Shown: positions 57,420 through 64,000 of the stretch, piece by piece
Layout of the letters: every line of letters begins with the position of its first letter
How positions within the stretch are numbered: position 1 is the stretch's first letter
Notes under the pieces: model-generated
The model's input: the letters and a program-made list of their open reading frames with translations, nothing else
The model's database searches: none
What the model was told of the DNA's origin: nothing
Origin: Neocallimastix lanati (nom. inval.)
Taxonomy: Eukaryota; Neocallimastigomycota; Neocallimastigomycetes; Neocallimastigales; Neocallimastigaceae
Direction of reading: 5' to 3'
Length of the DNA stretch: 64,000 nt
Assembly (NCBI GenBank): GCA_016946835.1
Contig: JACVTC010000168.1
Coordinates: forward strand, 157,501-221,500
Position numbers and translations under genes: made by a program

Positions 57420-58135
57420 ATATTTATTTTATTTAATTTTATTTTATTTTATTTTATTCAATCTGTACTTTATTTTTAATATTCTACTATTTATTTTATT
57501 TTATTTTATTTTATTCAATCTGTACTTTATTTTTAATATTCTACTATTTATTTTATTTTATTTTATTTTATTCAATCTGTACTTTATTTTTAATATTCTA
57601 CTATTTATTTTATTTTATTTTATTTTATTTTATTTTATTCAATCTGTACTTTATTTTTAATATTCTACTATTTATTTTATTTTATTTTATTTTATTTTAT
57701 TTTATTTTATTTTATTTTATTTTATTTTATTTATTTATTTTATTTTATTTTATTTTATTTATTTTATTTTATTTTATTTTATTTTATTTTATTTTATTTT
57801 ATTTTATTTTATTTTATTTTATTTTATTTTATTTTATTTTATTTTATTTTATTTTATTTTATTTTATTTTATTTTATTTTATTTTATTTTATTTTATTTT
57901 ATTTTATTTTATTTTATTTTATTTTATTTATTTTATTTTATTTTATTTTATTTTATTCAATCTGTAATTTATATTCACATTCTACTATTTATTTTATTTT
58001 ATTTTATTAAATACGTACTTTATATTCATATTCTACTATTTATTTTATTTTATTTTATATTATTTTATTTTATTCAATCTGTACTTTATATTCATATTCT
58101 ACTATTTATTTTATTTTATTTTATTTTATATATTT
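57420..58135. repeat. ATTTT pentanucleotide/higher-order array in the MULE
   Basis: ATTTT runs separated by CAATCTGTACTTTA-TTTTTAATATTCTACTATTT spacers; the central run, about 57670-57955, is almost pure ATTTT. The opposite arm at 57085-57190 is nearly absent, unlike copy 1 where both arms are long. Confidence 0.9.
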
Positions 58136-59162
58136 TTATTATTATATTCTTTATTTATTTATCTATTTATTTATTAATTTATACATTTATTTATTTTAAA
58201 ATTAATTGTATTATAATTTTTTATGGCGTTAACAAAAAATTTTACAAGCCATTAAAAATTAATGGCGTATTGAAAATTTGTATTTTAAAAATTGGCGAAA
58301 TGAACCACATTCGATATGCGGGACTTTTATGTGCAATAATTTATAAGCAGTGGGTTTTTAAATAATGGTAGTTTAGTAAATTTTATTAATAATATTATAA
58401 TATTCGTACAATTAAAATAATAATTCTAATTCCTAAAAATTTACAAGAGAGTTCCCTATTTCTAATATAAATAATCTAATCTATTTATAAGAAATAGGTA
58501 ATATATTAATTATATATTCTAATATATAGAAATATATAAATTTTATATGAATTAAAGTATTATAATTATTATAATTATAATAATACAATTGAAATAAAAT
58601 AAAATAAAATAAAATAATTATTATCAAAAAGATATAAATTTAATATTTAATAATTATTATTAAATATACAAATATGTTACTACACATATTTGTTTTATAT
58701 CAGTATTAAATTAATTTCTACATATGATATTTTAATTATAAATTATAATATTTAGCTAATATTATATTCTTATATTTTATTTATATTAAATATTTATATT
58801 ATTATCTTACTTTATATTATCAATATCAAACTTATATTAATACTATTACATATTCATATTAATAATTAATATTTTGATAATTAATTATTTTATATAAATA
58901 CATGTTTAAATTTTTTGATTAATCCTTTGTAGGATTATTGTAATTTAAATTATAGTAATAATTATATAAAATAATAATGTAATAAAATATTATTAAGATT
59001 AAATAAAATTTATACTTTAAATAAAAGACTTATTCATAAAATTTACTAATAACAATATGTTTTAAATAAGAGTAAATTTAAGTTATATATTAATAAATTA
59101 CTATAATTTGGCATCTTGACCTAATCGTTAAGACCAAATTATCTAAAAACTTTGACATTAGT

Positions 59163-59648
59163 TAAAGTAATAAATTAAAAATTAATAATGATTGGTAGAT
59201 AATTAAATAAGACTAAATAGTTAGATACATATTTTGATAATTCATTAATAATTAAACGAGGAGTTCTTTGTTATAATATAGGAAATATATAATAAAGATA
59301 CTTCAAAATAACAGGTTTATTAGTAGAAAATATAATAGTTTATAGAGTATTAAATATTAATTATTAAGTGTATAATTAGATAGTTAGTGAGAAAGATAAT
59401 AATAAATATATAACTTGTATTTTTATATTTTTGTAAACATTGAGAATAATGTAATAAAAATAAATAAAGAAATAAGAATAAATAAATAAAGACAAATCTT
59501 TACATTTAAATTATATATTTATATTTATACATTATGTGTTATTATTATATTTATTAGAATATATTATTTTGTTAATAATTCCCTTCTGACAACGTCCAAA
59601 CAAATAAAATTATTTAGATACATCTTTAAATATAAAAGATACGTATCA
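59163..59648 (+). repeat. Distal part of the family X LTR
   Basis: Continuation of the LTR begun at 51017. No gene. The end AGATACGTATCA is followed, after TTGT, by the next LTR at 59653. Confidence 0.45.
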
Positions 59649-59652
59649 TTGT

Positions 59653-61543
59653 TGATACGGGGTGTCACTAAATACCTTGTATTTCCTATTAAATACTCTT
59701 AATTGTTAAGATTTTGATATAATTTATAGTTTAAATTTAAATAAAATAATATGGTTTATTAAAAAATATTCACTAAGTCGATATGTCTATATAGTAATAT
59801 ACTATATAGATATATAATAAAAATAATAAATATTTAAATGTTTAGTTTAATAAAAATTTATTTATAATAAACTTTGATAATTAGAATTATCAAATTAATT
59901 TAATTTTAAATTTGTTTATTTTATTTAATAATAAAATATCTATAATATATTACTATTAAGGTAATTTTACAATAACCTTACAAAGAACATAAAAGAGAGA
60001 TTTTTACATCTTTCTTTTATACTTTGTAAGTTACATAATAATAATATTTAATTATAAGATAGTAATAATATAGTAATATAAATAATAATAAAATATAAGG
60101 ATAAATTTGATTATATAATTAATTTGAATAATTGAATTTAATATAGATATGTTGTAAACATATATAAAAACATAATATAAATAAAATACACGTGACGTCA
60201 AATGTATCATTGAAATTAATTATTAATATAAACCTTATTTATTAATATTCTCAGAATTATTAGACCTAAGATAACCCTTTAAATATTAAACAAGAATTTA
60301 TATTAATTATTAATTATTTAAATATATATATTATTTATAATTAAATAAATAATATTTTTAATTATTGAAATGTAAATAACTGAAATTGAGATTTCAATTC
60401 AGTTATAATTTCAACATTAATAATAATAAAATAAAATTATTATTAAATATTCTTATTAATTTCCTTTATTAATATCAAATATAATAAAAATTATTATTAA
60501 ATATTCTTATAAATTTCTTTTATTAATATCAAATATAATAAAAATTATTATTAAATATTCTTATAAAATTTTTTTATTAATATTAAATATAATAAAAATT
60601 ATTATTAAATATTTTTATAAAATTCTTTTATTAATATTAAATATAATAAAAATTATTATTAAATATTCTTATTAAAATCTTTTATTAATATCAAATATAA
60701 TAAAAATTATTATCAAATATTCTTATAAATTTCTTTTATTAATATCAAATATAATAAAAATTATTATTAAATATTCTTATTAAAATCTTTTATTAATATC
60801 AAATCTAATAAAAATAATTATTAAATATTTTATTAATATTAAATATAATAAAAATTATTACTAAATATTCTTATTAAAAATTATATAATATTTAAATCAT
60901 TAATAATTCTTATTTTTATATTAAGAATAATAAAAACCTATTTCAATAAATATTTGATATAAAATACAGAATTATAAGTTTCTGTATAATATTTTCTAAA
61001 CCTATGAAATAAACTAAAAATAAAACAAAAATCAAAAATAAATTAAATCTTTATTAAAATAAAAATGAACTAAAATACAGAAGAATTCCAATAATAAAAA
61101 TGATCTAAAATACAGAAAATATCAATTCTGTATAATTCTCTCTCTGAAAAACAATATCAAGAAGAAGCTACCGCCCGGAATGCCCTTCGTGATACAATCT
61201 CTAAATATATTTTTTATATTTTAATTTAATAAATGTTAATTTTTTTTTAAAAAAAAATAATTTAAAATAATAATTAAAAATTAAAATAAAATAGTTATAA
61301 TAGTTTTTTTTATAAAGAATATATTAATAATAAATAAAATGTATTAAAATAAAAGTATAAAAAGAAGAATAAATTTCTTTCTTTTTAATACGGGGAACAA
61401 ATAATTTTAATTTTAAATTTAAATAAAGAATATTTTAAAATTTAATTTTTTTTTCTTGTTTCCAAATTTATTTTTATAGTAATGTGTTAATATTTATTTT
61501 TTTTGTTTTGAATATCTTAGTGTTTCAACCCCAGCCCGTATCA
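59653..61543 (+). repeat. LTR of family A at the 5' end of element D
   Basis: TGATACGGGGTGTCACTAAA ... AGCCCGTATCA, matching the 3' LTR of element A except for a solo LTR insertion (59704-60416) and fewer minisatellite units (about 8). Without the insertion it is about 1170 bp. Followed by a primer-like TTTGGTGGAGAATCCGGGCG. Confidence 0.9.
59704..60416 (-). repeat. Solo LTR, family 1, inverted, inside the LTR of element D
   Basis: On the plus strand TGTTAAGATTTTGATATAAT ... ATTTCAACA, flanked by TTAAT on both sides (59699-59703, 60417-60421). Its minus strand matches the solo LTR at 51068-51756, including CACGTGACGTCA at 60189-60200. Confidence 0.9.
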
Positions 61544-61549
61544 TAAAAA

Positions 61550-61569
61550 TTTGGTGGAGAATCCGGGCG
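61550..61569 (+). other. Primer-binding site of element D
   Basis: TTTGGTGGAGAATCCGGGCG follows the LTR end by 6-7 bases, as in element C. TGGTGGAGAATCC would pair with a tRNA 3' end. tRNA identity not determined. Confidence 0.6.
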
Positions 61570-61755
61570 TGACAGTAACAAGATAATATGAAAATAATAT
61601 TTATAGAATAATAATAATACATAATAATAAATAATAAAATAAGTTTAATATGTAAAAAAAAAATAATAATAATAATAAAAATAAAAACAAAAATATTGCA
61701 TAATTAATAATAGTAAACAAAAAAAAAAAGTATATAATATAAATAAATAATTAAA

Positions 61756-63297
61756 ATGGATATCTGTAAGTTGTTAAGAAGTTTACCATTATTGAAAAAT
61801 TATGGTAAAGATGTTGACTTATGGATACATGAATTCGAAGAGGTTATGGATCTTTGGGATATCCAGAATCCTAAAAGAAGACTTATTTTTATGAGAGAAT
61901 GTGTAGATTATTCTCTTAAAGAAGTTATAAAAAGTATAGAAAAAAAAAGTGAGAATAAACCCTATCCATCAACTCAAATTATTAAAGAAGAAATTGAGAA
62001 ATATCTGGGAATTACTCAAAACGATAAAATTTGGGAGCTAAAAGAAGTAAAAATTAAAGCAAATGAATCAAAACCTATATTTAATATTAATTATATTAGA
62101 AAATATAAAAATATCGATAAAGAAATGAGAAAATTAGTTACAATTGAAGATTATATAAACTCAATTAAGCCAAGAATATATCCATGTTTAAGAGTATTAG
62201 AACAGGAATGTGAAAATATTGAAGAAGCAATTAAAATCGCGGAAAAGGCCAGTAAAATTGAAGAGAAATTAAATTTCAAAATAGATTTTAATAATTATAA
62301 ACAAAATTATAAAAATAATTATATAAATGATCATAATAATAATATTAATAAGGAAAATAAAAAAATAATGTGCTTTAAATGTTATGAATTAGGCCACAAA
62401 GCATTCAATTGTACATATTCATTTAAAGAATTATCAATAATGGAAGAAAAAGGAATAATAGAAAAGAATAAAAGAAGTAATTATAGGGAAAATTTTAATA
62501 AGAAAAAAATATTTTTATATAATAAAAATAATTATAATAAATTATTTGGTAAAAATAATAATAATTATTATTATAATAATAATGGAAACTATTCGGGTAA
62601 TGCCGGTAATTGGAATAATAAACAAAACGATATTAATATAAATAAACAGAATAATTTAAATAATTACATGAGTAATAATAATAATAATTATCAAAATAAC
62701 AACTTAAACATTCAAAGGTATAAATTCAATAATAATTATGATAACAATAAAAATTTTTATTGGACTAAAAATATTAAACATAGAAATTGGTATAATAGTC
62801 TTGGTAATAATAATAATAATTATAATTACGGAATAAATAATAATAGTAACAATGATATTAATAATAATAATTGTAGAGGTGAAAACAACAACAACAATAA
62901 TAATAATAATAATAATGATAGAAATAACAGTTACACGAATTCTTATAGAAATAATTACAACAGTGATAATTACAATAATAATAATAACAGTAATAATAAT
63001 TTTATCAATAAAAATGATATAATTACTTATGAAAAGAATATAGAAAACCAAATTAGTAATTTCAATTATAATATTAATAAACCTGGAGTTAAGGAAAAAT
63101 TGATTTTTACTTCTAATGAAAATAAGAATTTTGACTATAGTAATAAAAATTTTGAAAGGATAAAGACTAATTCAATATTTGTAAATAGTAATAAGAATAA
63201 TAATGTTAATGAAAATAATAATTATAATATTATACGTAACGCGGTAGGTTTAAAGAAAAAGGATTTTGGAATGGAAAATAATACAAAAAAAAAATAA
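61756..63297 (+). CDS. gag: Gag of element D, zinc-knuckle, Asn-rich
   Basis: 513 residues, first ATG after an A-rich leader. The N-terminal ~175 residues are a capsid-like domain related to that of element A (MDICKLLRSLPLLKNYGKDV, then LWIHEFEEVMDLW) but clearly diverged. A CX2CX4HX4C zinc knuckle (CFKCYELGHKAFNC) is at residues ~206-219. The remaining ~290 residues are mostly Asn with Tyr and Lys. No frameshift hairpin of the kind found in A, B and C follows the stop, and no pol follows. Confidence 0.88.
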   Translation: MDICKLLRSLPLLKNYGKDVDLWIHEFEEVMDLWDIQNPKRRLIFMRECVDYSLKEVIKSIEKKSENKPYPSTQIIKEEIEKYLGITQNDKIWELKEVKIKANESKPIFNINYIRKYKNIDKEMRKLVTIEDYINSIKPRIYPCLRVLEQECENIEEAIKIAEKASKIEEKLNFKIDFNNYKQNYKNNYINDHNNNINKENKKIMCFKCYELGHKAFNCTYSFKELSIMEEKGIIEKNKRSNYRENFNKKKIFLYNKNNYNKLFGKNNNNYYYNNNGNYSGNAGNWNNKQNDININKQNNLNNYMSNNNNNYQNNNLNIQRYKFNNNYDNNKNFYWTKNIKHRNWYNSLGNNNNNYNYGINNNSNNDINNNNCRGENNNNNNNNNNNDRNNSYTNSYRNNYNSDNYNNNNNSNNNFINKNDIITYEKNIENQISNFNYNINKPGVKEKLIFTSNENKNFDYSNKNFERIKTNSIFVNSNKNNNVNENNNYNIIRNAVGLKKKDFGMENNTKKK

Positions 63298-63580
63298 ATA
63301 ATAATTAATTAAATAATTTGAAATTTCAAAAACTCAAATTTCAAAATTAAAATTTAAAATTTTGAAATATATTTATTTTTATTATAGTTTAAAAATTTAT
63401 TATTATAAAAATTTATTATATATATATATATAAATTTTATATATATATAAAAAAAAAAAATTTATTATAAAAAAAAAAAAATTTATTATAAAAAAAAAAA
63501 AAAAAAAAAAAAATTTATTAAAAAAAAAAAAATTTATTAAAAAAAAAAAAAAAAAAAAAATTATTAAAAATGTAACTAAA
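63298..63580. other. Low-complexity stretch in place of pol
   Basis: AAATTTATTATAAAAAAAAA-type repeats with several A runs. No coding remains. It joins directly to the purine tract region of a 3' end. Confidence 0.7.
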
Positions 63581-63628
63581 TTTTGGTGACTTCAAGGGAC
63601 GAAGTCTAATTTCAGTGGGGGCATCTTG

Positions 63629-64000
63629 ATACGGTACCACCATAAATACCATAATTTAGTGAAATTTAGGTTAGAAATTATTTGATGAAATCTTATTGGT
63701 TAATAATAATTTAGTAATATTATATATAGTTAGTAAATAATAATAATTTAAAGAATGGTTCTTTTATTAATATTAATTTAGTTTATTAATAATTTAACCT
63801 ATAAACATGTTTATTAGTATAGTTTAGTGTAGTTTTATATTTAGTTTACATTAATAATATGAGAGATTTTAGTAATTAATTATATTTTATTGAATGATTT
63901 AATTATATTTTAACTAATTAACAACTATTTATATTGATGATGTATTTTTATTGATGGATGATAATAAATAAATAAAATAAGTAAACTAAATATTAAAGTG
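63629..64000 (+). repeat. Start of a 3' LTR, continues beyond the window
   Basis: TGATACGGTACCACCATAAA follows a G-rich purine tract. Differs from family A after the first 8 bases; closest in the window is the family X start at 51017 (TGATACGATACCACAC), for only about 15 bp. Confidence 0.65.

Larger units (their letters stand above)
54790..58312 (-). mobile_element. MULE DNA transposon with open transposase (copy 2)
   Basis: Flanked by the 10-bp target duplication GATATGCGGG (54780-54789 and 58313-58322), in the 8-11 bp range typical of Mutator-like elements. Terminal inverted repeats are short and imperfect: GGGAAGTTGCATTACGCCAA at the left, GAATGTGGTTCATTTCGCCA (complement) at the right. 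The transposase is open on the minus strand. A long ATTTT array fills the right third. With intact target duplication and open gene it is probably recent and perhaps still autonomous. Confidence 0.93.
54779..58702 (+). repeat. Solo LTR, family Y, interrupted by a MULE
   Basis: Starts TGATATGCGGG at 54779, continues after the MULE at 58323, ends TTTTATATCA at 58702. Ends TGATAT/ATATCA are inverted repeats and GTAT flanks both sides. Without the MULE it is about 390 bp. A partial second copy is at 24517-24680. Confidence 0.85.
51762..59157 (+). mobile_element. Short non-autonomous LTR retrotransposon with nested insertions in its 3' LTR
   Basis: LTR 51762-52397, interior of about 2.2 kb, 3' LTR starting at 54594 and ending at 59157 once nested insertions are set aside. 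TTAGT flanks both ends (51757-51761, 59158-59162). LTR ends are TGTTAAGATAATAACTGAA and CTTTGACA. The two LTR copies differ at only a few positions, so the insertion is recent. The interior holds two small open frames and no RT, protease or integrase, so it must depend on another element. The site after the 5' LTR is complementary to its own LTR rather than TGG-type. Confidence 0.9.
54594..59157 (+). repeat. 3' LTR of the short element, interrupted
   Basis: 54594-54778 and 58703-59157 together match the 5' LTR almost perfectly. Between them lies a family Y LTR (54779-58702), flanked by the duplicated target GTAT (54775-54778, 58703-58706). Confidence 0.92.
51017..59648 (+). repeat. Outermost LTR of the nest, family X, split by insertions
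   Basis: Starts TGATACGATACCACACTAAA at 51017 and, after the nested insertions, resumes at 59163 and ends AGATACGTATCA (59648). The two parts add up to about 535 bp with TG...CA ends. No flanking duplication is evident. Its start resembles the LTR at 63629 for about 15 bp. Treated as a solo LTR; moderate certainty because no second copy is present. Confidence 0.5.
59653..64000 (+). mobile_element. Ty3/Gypsy-derived element D, pol-less and mosaic
   Basis: 5' LTR of family A, gag, then only about 290 bp of A-rich low-complexity sequence before a GACTTCAAGGGACGAAGTCT tail, a GTGGGGGCATCT purine tract and a 3' LTR of a different family from 63629. No protease, RT or integrase, so it is non-autonomous. 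The two LTRs share only their first bases, so the element is a mosaic, formed by recombination or by overlap of two insertions. Confidence 0.75.

Overview
The window is extremely AT-rich eukaryotic DNA: long A and T runs, AAT and AAAAT arrays, and Asn-rich proteins. It is almost entirely mobile-element sequence with a few host genes. Fragments of a scaffoldin-like protein (repeats of the form GYIK..D..YY.I..G, Cys-rich) at 31575-32660 point to an anaerobic gut fungus (Neocallimastigomycota). That is inference from family resemblance; base composition alone would also fit other AT-rich lineages.

Layout. 1-8539: a Ty3/Gypsy element (A) with long open gag and pol and a 1.65 kb 3' LTR carrying a minisatellite; its 5' LTR lies outside the window. 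8540-9321: spacer with an unusual cluster of palindromes and a pseudoknot. 9322-15231: a decayed Ty3/Gypsy element (B). 15232-16343: an LTR of another family (E) fused to it. 16540-28375: a host region holding three copies of a gene for a small secreted Cys-rich protein within a segmental duplication, a 120-unit AAT array, a possible ABCG-transporter fragment, a 1.57 kb foldback element with ~155 bp inverted repeats, and LTR fragments. 28570-39630: a graveyard of MULE, two Ty1/Copia fossils, a LINE and the scaffoldin fragment. 40135-40299: a tRNA-Cys/tRNA-Gly pair on the minus strand, probably one Pol III transcript. 40314-47332: a young Ty3/Gypsy element (C) starting 14 bp upstream of tRNA-Cys, followed by another LTR (47336-48175). 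48176-51016: AT-rich DNA with two more palindrome/pseudoknot clusters. 51017-59648: a multi-level nest, LTR in LTR in LTR with a MULE on top. 59653-64000: an LTR of A's family with a solo LTR inside, a different gag, no pol, and the start of an unlike 3' LTR.

Main observations. (1) Elements A, B and C share a canonical -1 frameshift signal at the end of gag: a heptamer, a 7-8 nt spacer, and a hairpin with an 8-nt loop in all three. (2) Two diverged copies of a multi-hairpin/pseudoknot array (8841-9074 plus, 50497-50758 minus) keep the same helix order while the paired bases have changed together; I cannot assign this to any family. (3) The LTR element at 51762 has, at the primer-binding position, 13 nt perfectly complementary to a site just downstream of its own LTR TATA box, as in Tf1-type self-priming. 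(4) Element C sits where a yeast Ty3 would sit relative to a tRNA gene. (5) A MULE with an open transposase has a perfect 10-bp target duplication whose empty site is preserved elsewhere in the window.
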